64,000 nt of DNA from an uncultured Spirochaetaceae bacterium (GCA_944392985.1 CALXYL010000008.1:20377-84376), one strand, 5' to 3'. Shown: positions 7,512-16,321, counted from the stretch's first letter. The notes: a model not told the origin generated them from the sequence alone. Translations and numbers: made by a program.

Positions 7512-8044
7512 GGATTGCGATTTCTTCCAGAAGCGGCTGCGGCAATACGACAGTCACGAGGATGCTTTCGGAGCGTCTGGGGTATCCGATGATCAATTTC
7601 ACCTTCCGGCAGATGGCAGAGGAGCGCGGAATGGAGTTCTGGGACTTCTGCCGTCTTGCAGAGAGCGATGATGACATCGACAGGGAGCTGGACAGAAGGC
7701 AGGTGGAGATGGCTTTGTCCGTGCCTGACTGCGTCCTTGGTTCCCGTCTTGCGATCTGGATGCTCCGTGAGGCAGATCTGAAGGTCTATCTCACTGCCTC
7801 CGCAGAGACCAGGGCAAGGCGTATACTCAAGCGTGAAGGCGGGAGCTTTGAGGAGCGCTACAGGCAGACCGTGGAGCGCGACAGCCATGACAGCGCCCGC
7901 TATATGAGGATCTACGGCATCGACAATACAAGTGCCGAGGAGACGGCGGATCTTGTCATCGCCACGGATGAGAGGAGCCCTGAGGAGATCGTTTCCATCA
8001 TTGAGGAGGCTGTCAGGGCAAGGATCGGCGGGGTATTGGCATAA
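7508..8044 (+). CDS. cmk: Cytidylate kinase (short, archaeal/spirochaete type)
   Basis: 178 residues. The P-loop reads SSRSGCGNTTV (family: SG.PGSGKTT), unusual in having Asn in place of the Lys, as I recall in some spirochaete homologues. Downstream are INFTFRQMAEERGM, a DCVLGSRLAIWML segment (family: vvlegRL), a lid region with paired arginines (AETRARRILKREG), and YGID with the terminal Asp/Glu helix. It should phosphorylate CMP/dCMP. It follows yicC with an ATGA overlap. The Lys-to-Asn change in the P-loop is the main oddity for catalysis. Confidence 0.8.
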   Translation: MRIAISSRSGCGNTTVTRMLSERLGYPMINFTFRQMAEERGMEFWDFCRLAESDDDIDRELDRRQVEMALSVPDCVLGSRLAIWMLREADLKVYLTASAETRARRILKREGGSFEERYRQTVERDSHDSARYMRIYGIDNTSAEETADLVIATDERSPEEIVSIIEEAVRARIGGVLA

Positions 8045-8092
8045 AACGCCGTGCTGCGCTAGAATGACACAGTCTTTAATAAGGAGATTCAT

Positions 8093-8296
8093 GTGATTCC
8101 TCTTAATGAGCTTATCGATAAAGAAGGCAATGTCTACGAGATGACATGCGTCGCTATCAAGGAGGCGGCGATCTATTCCGCTACCGACAAGAAGAAGGAG
8201 ATCGAGGATGAAGGAGAGAAGGTTGTCTCCGTCGTCCTTACCCGCGCCCTTAACGATGAGATCGAATACACAGAAGAGGGCAGCAAGGAAGAATAA
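8093..8296 (+). CDS. rpoZ: DNA-directed RNA polymerase subunit omega
   Basis: 67 residues, starting at GTG 8093 because the in-line ATG at 8091 runs straight into TGA. IPLNELIDKEGNVYEMTCVAIKEA matches the omega/RPB6 N-terminal helix; EKVVSVVLTRALNDEIEY covers the conserved second helix. Omega stabilises the beta-prime subunit during polymerase assembly. A TAGAAT -10 (8060-8065) and an AAGGAG ribosome site lie upstream, so it probably has its own promoter. Its last 41 bases overlap the proposed miaA start. Confidence 0.85.
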   Translation: MIPLNELIDKEGNVYEMTCVAIKEAAIYSATDKKKEIEDEGEKVVSVVLTRALNDEIEYTEEGSKEE

Positions 8297-9224
8297 GGCT
8301 GTCGTCCTCTTCGGCCCTACCGCTGTCGGCAAGACGGCAATGACCGAGGAGCTCTTCTCTGGATCGGCTGAGATCATCAGCGCGGATTCTGTCCAGGTCT
8401 ATCGTCTGCTTGATATCGGGTCGGCTAAGCCTGATGAGCGGATGAGGCGGCTCATTCCACATCATCTTATTGATGTACGTGATCCCTGGGAGCAGTATAC
8501 TGCCGGGGATTTCGTGCGTGATGCAGAAGCCCTTATACCGGAGATAGCCAGCCGAGGCCATATCCCTCTGATCACAGGGGGAACAGCATATTACTTCAGA
8601 CAGCTTCTTATGGGTCCTTCTTCTGCTCCTCCTTCCGATCCTGTCATCCGTCAATCGGTTCAGGAGGAGATTGCCGCCAGGGGGAAGGAGTGGGCGCATC
8701 GGACATTGGAGGAAATCGACCCGGTCTCCGCCAGCCGGATCAGCGTCAATGATGTGTATCGCGTTTCCCGCGCGATCGAGGTCTATCGCTTGTCAGGACG
8801 TCCCCCTTCATCCTTTCCGCTTTCCAATGAGCTACGTGATGATATCTCCTTCGTTGTGATAGGGCTTTCCAGACCCAAGGCGGAGCTTGACGAGAGGATC
8901 TCAGCGAGGGTTGAGGAGATGTTCAGGCTCGGGCTTTATGATGAGATCCGGCATCTGATGTCGATCGGAGCGGATGAAACATGGCCGGCTATGCAGGCGA
9001 TCGGGTACAGGGAGTTTTTGGATGCGGCAGCCTCTGGGGAGGCATCCCTTTCGTGGATAAAGGATGACATCATCCGCGCGACGCGCCAGTACGCAAAGCG
9101 CCAGATGACGTTCTTCCGGTCATTCAGCAGCTGCCGCTTCTTCCATCCGTCGGATACGGATGGAATCCTCTCATATCTCACGGAGCAGGGGATATGTCTC
9201 GACCATCTCCGCGCCGATGAATGA
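8256..9224 (+). CDS. miaA: tRNA dimethylallyltransferase
   Basis: Adds an isopentenyl group to A37 of tRNAs reading UNN codons. P-loop LFGPTAVGKT, then ISADSVQVYRLLDIGSAKP (family: SADS.QvYr.ldIGTAKp), HHLIDVRDPWEQYTAGDF, ITGGTAYYFRQLL (family: GGTgLY..all), and near the end ATRQYAKRQMTFFR (family: t.rYaKRQ.tWfr). All catalytic signatures are present. I take ATG 8256, giving 322 residues, close to E. coli MiaA; ATG 8208 has a better Shine-Dalgarno but adds 16 residues and overlaps rpoZ by 89 bases. The 3' end overlaps the convergent gene at 9171. Confidence 0.93.
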   Translation: MRSNTQKRAARKNKAVVLFGPTAVGKTAMTEELFSGSAEIISADSVQVYRLLDIGSAKPDERMRRLIPHHLIDVRDPWEQYTAGDFVRDAEALIPEIASRGHIPLITGGTAYYFRQLLMGPSSAPPSDPVIRQSVQEEIAARGKEWAHRTLEEIDPVSASRISVNDVYRVSRAIEVYRLSGRPPSSFPLSNELRDDISFVVIGLSRPKAELDERISARVEEMFRLGLYDEIRHLMSIGADETWPAMQAIGYREFLDAAASGEASLSWIKDDIIRATRQYAKRQMTFFRSFSSCRFFHPSDTDGILSYLTEQGICLDHLRADE

Positions 9225-10631
9225 GTAGCCAGTGATCTCCGTATCGGTGATGTTCCACCAGCCCCTGTCATTCCACGTGAACGTGAAGCTCTGCGTGACG
9301 CTGTATTCGTAGACAGGAAGATGCCCCTCGTCAGGAACGACCTGCTCTGAATCGTTATACGGGAATGGTGTGTACCATGTGCCATGGACAATGTAGGAGT
9401 CCTTGCCTGTGCTCTCTATTGAGTCGATGATGGCGCCATAGATATAGGAGGATTCAGGTACGGCTGCCTTCCCGCTCTCCACCCATTCATCTGCACCGAT
9501 AAGAGGATCGTAGCTTTCATATGCCATGCGCGTGCGGGAGGAGACGAAGAGGTTGATGATCTCCATCTCCTGCGGTGCATCGCATCCCTTCAGCGCTGTG
9601 GACAGCTCATCTGGATTGCAGTCATTCTGCGCATCATAGAAGGCCTCGATGATGCCGATCTGGTCCAGATCCTTCGTTGTCGGAGGTTCCAGAAGGCCAG
9701 AGATGTAGCTCCAGAGGAAGATGCCGAGGCATAGCGCTATGACAGTGCATACGATGATGATCGTGCCCTTCACGCGCCAGAACGCGTTCCGCTTCGATAT
9801 CCTCTCCCTTCTTGTGAAGAAGTCCATGTATCCCGGTGCTTCCTCAGCTGCCCTGATCCTTCTTTCCTTCTCCTCTTCGGAGATGTTCCCAAGCGGCCAT
9901 TCCAGATCCTTCGAGCGCGTGATGAACCATGAGAGGCATTCGCCGCCATCCCTGTTGCCCATGATCTCCCTCATCTCCCTGTTCTTCGCATGGAAGATGA
10001 AATTGAGGAATCCCTCCGTTTTCTCCGGCAGCTTCTCATACAGGGATATAGGTACCTCCCTGTATCCAGAGCCGCGCACCGCATCTGAGGCAAACGGGAA
10101 CCGACCGGAGGCAGCGTAGTAAAGCAGCTCAGCCATCTCTGTTATCAACAGGAACGGCTTTTCAGCAGTTCCCTGTATCAGCCGGTTGAGCTCCGCATCC
10201 TTCCTGTCCTCAGTGCGCATGATCTGGAAAAGATCGCCTAGGTCTGGAGGAAGGACGAGTATTCCATCGTCCCCGTATATCCATAGGCGGGAAAGGGGGA
10301 GTATGCCTGTGGTCAGGTCGAGGTATTCCCTGTTCATGCTGACAAGCGCTTTCGCGGCATTCCTTACGATCTTCAGCGCATTCTGCCGCGCAGTCGTCGC
10401 AAGCTCATAGATCGGCCTTATCCGGCATGGTGAGAAGTAGACGTAGCGCTCCCCATCAATGGCGCATAGTCCATCCCAGAACCATGGTCTCGGGCCATCG
10501 TCGTCGAGGATGACGCCCTTCTGCTTCTCTCCCTGCATCAGATGCTTGGGGATTCCGAATTCATCGTTTCCGATCCATATTGCGGTCTTCGGCTCACCGT
10601 CCCGCATGATGTCTACGATTTCCTTTTCCAT
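9171..10631 (-). CDS. Pseudokinase-like membrane protein (inferred)
   Basis: 486 residues from ATG 10631, which shares its A with the stop of the MEMO-like gene (TGATG). The N-terminal ~290 residues are cytoplasmic and look like a degenerate protein kinase: a helix ALKIVRNAAKALVSMN, then GILPLSRLWIYGDDGILVLP in the place of a catalytic loop plus DFG region, with HRD and DFG residues lost. One strong membrane helix follows (GTIIIVCTVIALCLGIFLW, near 335-355). The last ~125 residues would be outside and include an aromatic beta stretch (SVTQSFTFTWNDRGWWNITD) reminiscent of NTF2-like folds. I do not recognise a named family; the kinase reading is inference. Its end overlaps miaA by 54 bases. Confidence 0.5.
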   Translation of the reverse strand: MEKEIVDIMRDGEPKTAIWIGNDEFGIPKHLMQGEKQKGVILDDDGPRPWFWDGLCAIDGERYVYFSPCRIRPIYELATTARQNALKIVRNAAKALVSMNREYLDLTTGILPLSRLWIYGDDGILVLPPDLGDLFQIMRTEDRKDAELNRLIQGTAEKPFLLITEMAELLYYAASGRFPFASDAVRGSGYREVPISLYEKLPEKTEGFLNFIFHAKNREMREIMGNRDGGECLSWFITRSKDLEWPLGNISEEEKERRIRAAEEAPGYMDFFTRRERISKRNAFWRVKGTIIIVCTVIALCLGIFLWSYISGLLEPPTTKDLDQIGIIEAFYDAQNDCNPDELSTALKGCDAPQEMEIINLFVSSRTRMAYESYDPLIGADEWVESGKAAVPESSYIYGAIIDSIESTGKDSYIVHGTWYTPFPYNDSEQVVPDEGHLPVYEYSVTQSFTFTWNDRGWWNITDTEITGYSFIGAEMVETYPLLREI

Positions 10632-11350
10632 CAGTCCATTGAAAGGGCAGCGTGACCAGCCCCTGTCTCCTTTTCCGAAATTCCCATAAGCGACCATCTG
10701 CCGCTTCCCAGCCTTGAAACGCTCTCTATGACAGGCGCGCCGCATGCTGTGATATGCCCCTTCCTCCATGGATCGATCAGATGGCTGCCGTTTTCAAGCA
10801 GCTCTATCATCCTGTCGCGTTCTGCAGGAAGGCGGTCAGGGTCAATCCTACCAGTCATATTTGAAGATACGATGAAGACTGTATTCCCGTCATCAAGCGG
10901 GCGGAGGATTTCTGTGAGCTTCCTTGAATCCGCTGCGCTTTCCAGATGTGCATAGATGGGGCAGAGAAGGGAAGATGGGTTATGGAACGCAACGAACGGA
11001 TAGAGAAGCTCCATTGCATACTCCTCTTCCTCGTAGGGACTGCCATCCCCCGCTGTGACTGAGCCTATCCTGATGCTTCCCAGTGCAGTTTCCTCCATCC
11101 TCTCACCGGGGCTCCAGCAGATTGTGCCTTCATCCTTGGCAAGTGGCTCCCTGTGAAGCTGCATGATCGCGACGATCCTGGTTCCATCGGGGATGGAGGC
11201 AAACGCCTTCCTGTAAAGCGCGGCTATGCTTCTGATCTCCATGTGAGGCAGTATGAATGCCTTGTGCGGCGGCTCATTGCCGATCGGCCTGACGAGGCCA
11301 AGAAGCGCATCGTGGTCATCAGGATAGAAGATCGCGCTATGATAAATCAT
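10631..11350 (-). CDS. MEMO1-like protein (AmmeMemoRadiSam protein B family), divergent
   Basis: 239 residues. It opens with AIFYPDD (family: FYP), followed by AFILPHMEIRS (family: lvPHaGy..Sg), IVAIMQLHREP (family: vvilGp.H), NTVFIVSSNMTG (family: vvSSDlsHy) and HITACGAPVIESV (family: .aCG..pi...l). The two His and the Cys of the MEMO metal/active site are therefore in place, but the SSDLSHY His is missing. The AMMECR1 and radical SAM partners are not next to it. ATGA overlap with the upstream RqcH gene and TGATG overlap with the downstream pseudokinase-like gene place it in a four-gene minus-strand operon. Confidence 0.55.
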   Translation of the reverse strand: MIYHSAIFYPDDHDALLGLVRPIGNEPPHKAFILPHMEIRSIAALYRKAFASIPDGTRIVAIMQLHREPLAKDEGTICWSPGERMEETALGSIRIGSVTAGDGSPYEEEEYAMELLYPFVAFHNPSSLLCPIYAHLESAADSRKLTEILRPLDDGNTVFIVSSNMTGRIDPDRLPAERDRMIELLENGSHLIDPWRKGHITACGAPVIESVSRLGSGRWSLMGISEKETGAGHAALSMD

Positions 11351-12735
11351 CCAAGCAGCTCCTTTATCCGGCGTTCATCAAGCGTGACGCTCAGATTCCT
11401 TTCCTGTGTCGGCAGCACAAGCCCTGTCTTCCCGTCCTTTGCGCGCCTGAGGTATTTGACTTCCGTATAGTAGAGATCGGCCTTCCCGCTCTTCTTCGCC
11501 TTTGAGTAGTGTATCGCAAGAGAAGCAGCATCGAGAAGCACCGGAAGCGGTACCGTCTTTCCCTTCTGGGCCTTCACGATGACATAGCCTCCCGCATAGT
11601 CCCTGGTATGAAGCCAGAGATCCGATCCCCTTGTATAGTGGCGGAGTATTTCGTCATTCTCCCTGGCGTTCCTTCCCACGATGATGTCGAAGCCACGCAC
11701 GGAGAGCCAGAGGCCGGGCTTCCTGTCCTCATCCTTCTTCCTGTCCCTCGGTTTCTCCGTCTCCCTGATGATCTTCTCTGCGGATGCATTCTCCAGGAGA
11801 TCCCTGTACCGCTCCTCTGTGTCTGATATCTCCTGCCTGATTCGGCCTATCTCCTCCACGGCAAGCTCATATGTCCTCTTGTCCTTCCTGTAGCGCTGGT
11901 AGAGCCTCTCAAGGTTCTCATTCGGGGAAAGTGCCGGATCGAGGGAGATCGTGATGCTTTTATTCCCTTCCCAGTCGTCGACTGTGATCGATGGCATGCC
12001 TTTCCTCGCTTTCCAGATCTCTCCGGAGAGGAGATCGGCCATCCTCCTGATCTCATCGGCGCCTTCGGTCTCCTCCTTCCTCTTCTCCTGCCTCAGAAGC
12101 CGCTCCTTCAGTGCGGAGATCTCCTTGTCCCTTTTCTCCTCAAGCCGGCTTCTTGCTTCGTCCATGCGCTCGCCTGCTGCTGAGGCGGAAGATGTGCGGT
12201 CGATATGCTCATTGAAGAGTGGAGTGGAGTAGTCACGGACGGTGAAATGCCTCGGCCCTTCATCGCTCCGATTCTCGATGATGAGCCTTTCACCCTTCTC
12301 CTCATGGCGCTGTGGGCGCCTGTACAGGAGCTCCATTATCATGCCATCGCTGTCTGTGATGATGATGTTCGCGCCAGGTCCGGAATACAGCCTGATGTGC
12401 ATCCAGATCGTATCCTCCCCAGAGACAAGCTCCAGCTTCACTGCCCTGTCGAATGGGTACTGCCTGACGCTCTTCACCTTCCGTCCGACGACATGGGCAT
12501 TCATGTACTGGGTGAAGCGCTGCATGTTCCTGTCCTTCTTCCTGATATGGTCAGTGCGGCAGATGCGCGCGTATGGCGATGATACCTCGATATAGAGAAG
12601 CCACGCCTTCTCCGTCCGCGAGAACATCGAGAACGTGAAGGAGGCAACACCATGCTCGGTTATCTTCTGGATATAGCTTCCCTCAAGAGGAAGCTCTGAG
12701 AGTATAAGCTCAAGCTCCTTCCAGTTAAGACTCAT
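11347..12735 (-). CDS. rqcH: RqcH-like NFACT protein (ribosome-associated quality control)
   Basis: 462 residues. The N-terminal NFACT-N domain (LPLEGSYIQKITEHG, IWMHIRLYSGPGANIIITD) is followed by a coiled coil (near 185-330, rich in Glu/Arg/Lys) and a C-terminal NFACT-R domain: RNARENDEILRHYTRGSDLWLHTRDYAGGY, broken here only by my spacing, with GSDLWLH and YYTEVKYLRRAK as hallmarks. RqcH/Rqc2 binds stalled 50S-peptidyl-tRNA and adds Ala tails. It is about 100 residues shorter than Bacillus RqcH. The start overlaps the folC end by 11 bases. Fibronectin-binding annotations of this family are historical. Confidence 0.85.
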   Translation of the reverse strand: MSLNWKELELILSELPLEGSYIQKITEHGVASFTFSMFSRTEKAWLLYIEVSSPYARICRTDHIRKKDRNMQRFTQYMNAHVVGRKVKSVRQYPFDRAVKLELVSGEDTIWMHIRLYSGPGANIIITDSDGMIMELLYRRPQRHEEKGERLIIENRSDEGPRHFTVRDYSTPLFNEHIDRTSSASAAGERMDEARSRLEEKRDKEISALKERLLRQEKRKEETEGADEIRRMADLLSGEIWKARKGMPSITVDDWEGNKSITISLDPALSPNENLERLYQRYRKDKRTYELAVEEIGRIRQEISDTEERYRDLLENASAEKIIRETEKPRDRKKDEDRKPGLWLSVRGFDIIVGRNARENDEILRHYTRGSDLWLHTRDYAGGYVIVKAQKGKTVPLPVLLDAASLAIHYSKAKKSGKADLYYTEVKYLRRAKDGKTGLVLPTQERNLSVTLDERRIKELLG

Positions 12736-14032
12736 TCTTCAGCCTTCCCATTGCTCCCGCAAGATAGAAGGAGCCAGTGATGAGTATATCAGAGGAGAAG
12801 GCAAGAGCGCTATCAAGAGCGGCGTCAGGATCCTCGATTAGAGTGATGTCCTTCTCTGGAAACAGCTCTGAGGCAAGCTGGAACAGCTTTTCAGGGTCGC
12901 TTTTCCTGTAATGTCCCGGCCTTGTGATGATGATATGCCCGAATGCAGGAAGAAGAGCACCCACGATGCCACCCATATCCTTGCCGGAGACGATCCCAAG
13001 TATCAGTACGGGGGAGGGAGAGCTCTTTATTGCGATGAATGCATCGCGGCTTGAAGCGGCGGAAGCAGGTGTATGCGCTGTGTCTATGACAAGAAGGTGA
13101 TCATTTACGATGCGCCGTTCGAAGCGCCCTGGAAGCTGTACTCTCTCCATCAGCGAGAGGCCTTCCTCCGTCAGGAAGGACAGCCGTGATGCTCCAAGCA
13201 CAGCCAGCGCCGCGTTGCCCGCCATTGCCTTTGTGCACATGCTGAGCACAAGGTCATAGTGCCTTCCATCGATCGTGAACCTGGTATGCTCGCCGGATCT
13301 GGCAGTCGATGCAGTTAGATCCGGGGCCTCTGAAGAGAGGAATGCAATAGGGGCATTGATTCTCTCTGCTTCCTTCCTGAACACATCGGATGCTGCGCTA
13401 TCCTTCTGGTATGAGACGAATGCCGGTATCCCTTCCCTCATGATTCCTGCCTTCTCCCTGGCTATCTCGGGAATCGTGGAGCCCAGCACATCGGTATGCT
13501 CGAGCTCAATCGTCGTGAGGAATACCGCTTCCGGCTCGATCGTGTTCGTTGCATCGAGCCTGCCTCCCAGCCCTGTCTCGATTACTGCATCGGTGCATCC
13601 GGCTGCCCTGAAGAGCATATATCCATAGGCTGTGTACATCTCGAATACCGTCGGTTTACCAGGGCCCATGCCCGATGGGATGATGAAGCGGCTTACGGCT
13701 TCAAGCAGATCATTGCAGACATCGATATACAGGCTGTCAGGGAAGAATCTCCCCGAGAGGGTGAAGCGCTCACGGATCGTGAAGAGGTGAGGGGATGTGT
13801 AGAGGCCGCATTTCCTTCCGCTTCCTTCAAGAAGCGCGGCAAGATACGCTGAGACCGATCCCTTTCCCTTCGATCCCGCGACGTGGAAAGCCCTGAAAGA
13901 ACGCTCCGGGTGGCCGAGATGGGAAAGCAGGAGATCCATGCGCCTAAGCCGCATCTCCCTCCTGCTTCCATCCTCCAGCGGTGGGGTGAATATATCGAAA
14001 ACGGTTTCCAGTTCATCTATTGTGGCGATCAC
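12725..14032 (-). CDS. folC: Bifunctional folylpolyglutamate synthase / dihydrofolate synthase
   Basis: 435 residues. P-loop HVAGSKGKGSVSAYLAALL (family: HVAGTNGKGS), then GLYTSPHLFTIRERF (family: G.ftSPHL..f.ERi), ETGLGGRLDATN (family: EvGlGGrlDaTN), LTTIELEHTDVLG and EKAGIMREG. It ligates Glu to folates. The only start that keeps the conserved N-terminus is GTG 14032, which has no Shine-Dalgarno; a TAGAAT -10 ends 7 bases upstream, so the transcript should be leaderless. First gene of the folC-rqcH-memo-pseudokinase run. Confidence 0.93.
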   Translation of the reverse strand: MIATIDELETVFDIFTPPLEDGSRREMRLRRMDLLLSHLGHPERSFRAFHVAGSKGKGSVSAYLAALLEGSGRKCGLYTSPHLFTIRERFTLSGRFFPDSLYIDVCNDLLEAVSRFIIPSGMGPGKPTVFEMYTAYGYMLFRAAGCTDAVIETGLGGRLDATNTIEPEAVFLTTIELEHTDVLGSTIPEIAREKAGIMREGIPAFVSYQKDSAASDVFRKEAERINAPIAFLSSEAPDLTASTARSGEHTRFTIDGRHYDLVLSMCTKAMAGNAALAVLGASRLSFLTEEGLSLMERVQLPGRFERRIVNDHLLVIDTAHTPASAASSRDAFIAIKSSPSPVLILGIVSGKDMGGIVGALLPAFGHIIITRPGHYRKSDPEKLFQLASELFPEKDITLIEDPDAALDSALAFSSDILITGSFYLAGAMGRLKNES

Positions 14033-14038
14033 AGTGCG

Positions 14039-14044
14039 ATTCTA
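14039..14044 (-). promoter_or_regulatory. -10 element of folC, leaderless spacing
   Basis: TAGAAT on the minus strand (within GGCTAGAAT), ending 7 bases before the GTG start at 14032. No ribosome-binding site fits between the two. No clear -35 is visible. Confidence 0.5.
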
Positions 14045-14071
14045 GCCTAAAACGATGAAACTGAGAATCGA

Positions 14072-15955
14072 TCAGCGCTCCTTGATGAAGAGAGCACGTA
14101 TCGCATTGAGGACCGCTATGATCATCACCCCTACATCGGCGAAGATCGCCAGCCACATATCCGCTATGCCGAATGCACCGAGGACGAGGCAGGCTGCCTT
14201 GATGCCGATCGCGAATACTATGTTCTCATAGACGATCCTGAGGCATTTTCCTGATATCCTGATCGCCGTCGCGATCTTCATCGGATCATCATCCATCAGC
14301 ACGACATCAGCTGCCTCTATCGCGGCATCGGAGCCCATCGCTCCCATTGCGATCCCGATGTCTGCGCGGCTGAGAACCGGTGCATCGTTGATACCATCCC
14401 CGACGAAAGCGAGCTTTGAGCCATTTGCTTTCGCTTCCATCATCTCCTCGACCTTCCCGACCTTGTCCGCAGGAAGCAGTTCGCTGAAAACGGTGTCGAT
14501 CCCAAGCTCTGCGGCGACTTTACCGGCGACTTTCCCTGAATCGCCTGTGAGCATCGCAATCCTCTTTATCCCGGCTTTCCTGAGCGCTTCCACAGCCTCT
14601 TTGGAATGCTCCTTGACTGTGTCGCTTATAAGGATATGCCCGGCATATTCCCCATCGATTGCAATATGTATGACAGTTCCGACGCTGTGGCAGTGGATCG
14701 GAGTGACACCGACAATCTCCATCAGGCGCTCATTTCCGCATGCGATGCTCTTGCCATCGACCTTCGCCATGACCCCATTGCCGCTGATTTCCTTCGCATC
14801 CCCGATCCTCGATCTGTCTATTGCCTTGCCGTATGCCTGCTGTATGCTTCTGGCAACAGGATGGGTTGAGATGCTTTCAGCGATTGCTGCATACTCAAGT
14901 ATCCTTTCATCGGAAAGCGTGCCATGGTGGATACCATTGACCTCGAATCTTCCCTTCGTCAGTGTACCCGTCTTATCAAAGACGACAGTATCTGCCTTTG
15001 AAAGCGTTTCAAGGTAATTCGATCCCTTGATGAGCACGCCAGCCCTGCTTGCGCCTCCAAGGCCGGCAAAGAAGGAGAGCGGGATTGATATCACAAGGGC
15101 GCACGGACAGGATATGACAAGGAAGGTCAGGGCCCTGTAGATCCATGTACCCCAGTTCGGCGCTGAGCCGGAAATGATGGCTGCAAGTGGTGGGATGAAT
15201 GCCAGAAGAAGCGCTCCCAGACACACCGCAGGCGTGTAGATGCGTGCGAATCTCGAGATGAAATCCTCTGATCTCGATTTCCGCGAGCTGGCGTTCTCCA
15301 CGAGGTCGAGTATCTTCGATACCGTCGACTCCCCGAACTCCTTCGTCGTCCTGATCCTCAGCACTCCTGTCATGTTTATGGAGCCGGAGATGATCTGATC
15401 ACCCTCATGCACGCTTCTCGGCATGCTCTCACCAGTCAGCGCTGCTGTATCGAGGGAAGATTCTCCATTGATGACAATGCCATCGATCGGTACCTTCTCG
15501 CCAGGCTGCACGACGATTATGCTTCCGATCCCCACTTCATCAGGATCGACCCTTTCAAGCTGTCCGTCCTTCTCGATGCTTGCATGATCAGGGCGTATAT
15601 CCATGAGAGCAGCGATGCTCTTCCTGCTTCGTCCTACCGCATAGCTCTGGAAGAGCTCCCCGATCTGATAGAAAAGCATGACCGCCACAGCTTCGGTGTA
15701 ATCGCCGCTGCCGGTGTAGATCGCAAGGGCGATGGCACCGCCTGTTGCCACAGCCATCAGGAAGCATTCATCAAGCATCTGGCCTCTTGCGATGCCCTTG
15801 ATGGCTTTTATGAGGATATCGTATCCGACCACCAGGTAGGGGATCATATAGAGGACAAACCTCAGGATCCCGGAAGTTGGAATGGCGGAAAGCACTGCCA
15901 TCAGAAGCATTGAAACGATGATGCGGATCAGCATGATCCTCTGCTTTCTGTTCAT
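14072..15955 (-). CDS. zntA: Zn/Cd/Pb-exporting P1B-type ATPase
   Basis: 627 residues. Contains the membrane metal site SCPCALVISIP, phosphorylation motif FDKTGTLTKG, TGES (LTGESMPRS), the HP motif (STHPVARS), MLTGDSG and GDGINDAP. The last helices have Asn...Lys (ENIVFAIGIKAAC) and FADVG, the P1B-2 signature for Zn2+, Cd2+ and Pb2+. There is no N-terminal metal-binding domain: the protein starts directly with the first helix, and a free HMA protein is encoded 9 bases upstream. It should pump divalent soft metals out of the cell. The substrate class is well supported; the exact metal is not. Confidence 0.92.
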   Translation of the reverse strand: MNRKQRIMLIRIIVSMLLMAVLSAIPTSGILRFVLYMIPYLVVGYDILIKAIKGIARGQMLDECFLMAVATGGAIALAIYTGSGDYTEAVAVMLFYQIGELFQSYAVGRSRKSIAALMDIRPDHASIEKDGQLERVDPDEVGIGSIIVVQPGEKVPIDGIVINGESSLDTAALTGESMPRSVHEGDQIISGSINMTGVLRIRTTKEFGESTVSKILDLVENASSRKSRSEDFISRFARIYTPAVCLGALLLAFIPPLAAIISGSAPNWGTWIYRALTFLVISCPCALVISIPLSFFAGLGGASRAGVLIKGSNYLETLSKADTVVFDKTGTLTKGRFEVNGIHHGTLSDERILEYAAIAESISTHPVARSIQQAYGKAIDRSRIGDAKEISGNGVMAKVDGKSIACGNERLMEIVGVTPIHCHSVGTVIHIAIDGEYAGHILISDTVKEHSKEAVEALRKAGIKRIAMLTGDSGKVAGKVAAELGIDTVFSELLPADKVGKVEEMMEAKANGSKLAFVGDGINDAPVLSRADIGIAMGAMGSDAAIEAADVVLMDDDPMKIATAIRISGKCLRIVYENIVFAIGIKAACLVLGAFGIADMWLAIFADVGVMIIAVLNAIRALFIKER

Positions 15956-15964
15956 TCCGGCACC

Positions 15965-16183
15965 TCAGATGAATATCTCTGCATCGCTGTCGACCCTGCG
16001 GCAGTTCTTCCTTACGCTCTTCATCACCTGATCCTTGTCAGCACCTTCCTCGAATTCCACTATCATCCTCTGCATCATGAAATTCACTGTGCAGCTCTTA
16101 ACGCCTGCTGTTTTCCTTGCCGCATTCTCCATCTTGTCTGCACATGCTGCGCAGTCAACATCGATGCTGTATGTAGAAGTCAT
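15965..16183 (-). CDS. Free-standing heavy-metal-associated (HMA) domain protein
   Basis: 72 residues with the ferredoxin-like HMA fold: STYSIDVDCAACADKMENA, where DCAAC is the CxxC metal site of CadA/ZntA-type domains, then GVKSCTVNFMMQRMIVEFE. It is probably the detached N-terminal domain of the downstream ATPase, delivering Zn/Cd to it. I chose ATG 16183 because AAGGAGGAG precedes it by 5 bases; the longer reading from 16255 adds a non-HMA extension running over the operator. Confidence 0.85.
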   Translation of the reverse strand: MTSTYSIDVDCAACADKMENAARKTAGVKSCTVNFMMQRMIVEFEEGADKDQVMKSVRKNCRRVDSDAEIFI

Positions 16184-16197
16184 CTTCTCCTCCTTAT

Positions 16198-16220
16198 AAT
16201 TAAACAAATGCTTAATTGTT
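16198..16220. promoter_or_regulatory. Probable ArsR/SmtB-type operator between HMA-zntA and arsR
   Basis: Overlapping inverted repeats: AATTAA (16198-16203) with TTAATT (16212-16217), and AACAA (16203-16207) with TTGTT (16216-16220). Symmetric AT-rich sites of this kind are what ArsR/SmtB repressors bind. It lies within 15 bases of the HMA start and 100 bases upstream of the regulator, so one protein could control both directions. Confidence 0.5.
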
Positions 16221-16321
16221 GATTTGATATTATCCACTGCATCCTTATCTGTCAAGAGTTGGAAGGGGAGATTGGCAGAAAAGCCGAGGCGTATTATATT
16301 TCAATGCATTGGAGAGGAATC

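Noticed and set aside
7184..8377. 397-codon open frame on the minus strand
   Set aside because: It is antisense to yicC, cmk and rpoZ, all of which carry clear family motifs; the protein shows no motif and no ribosome site.
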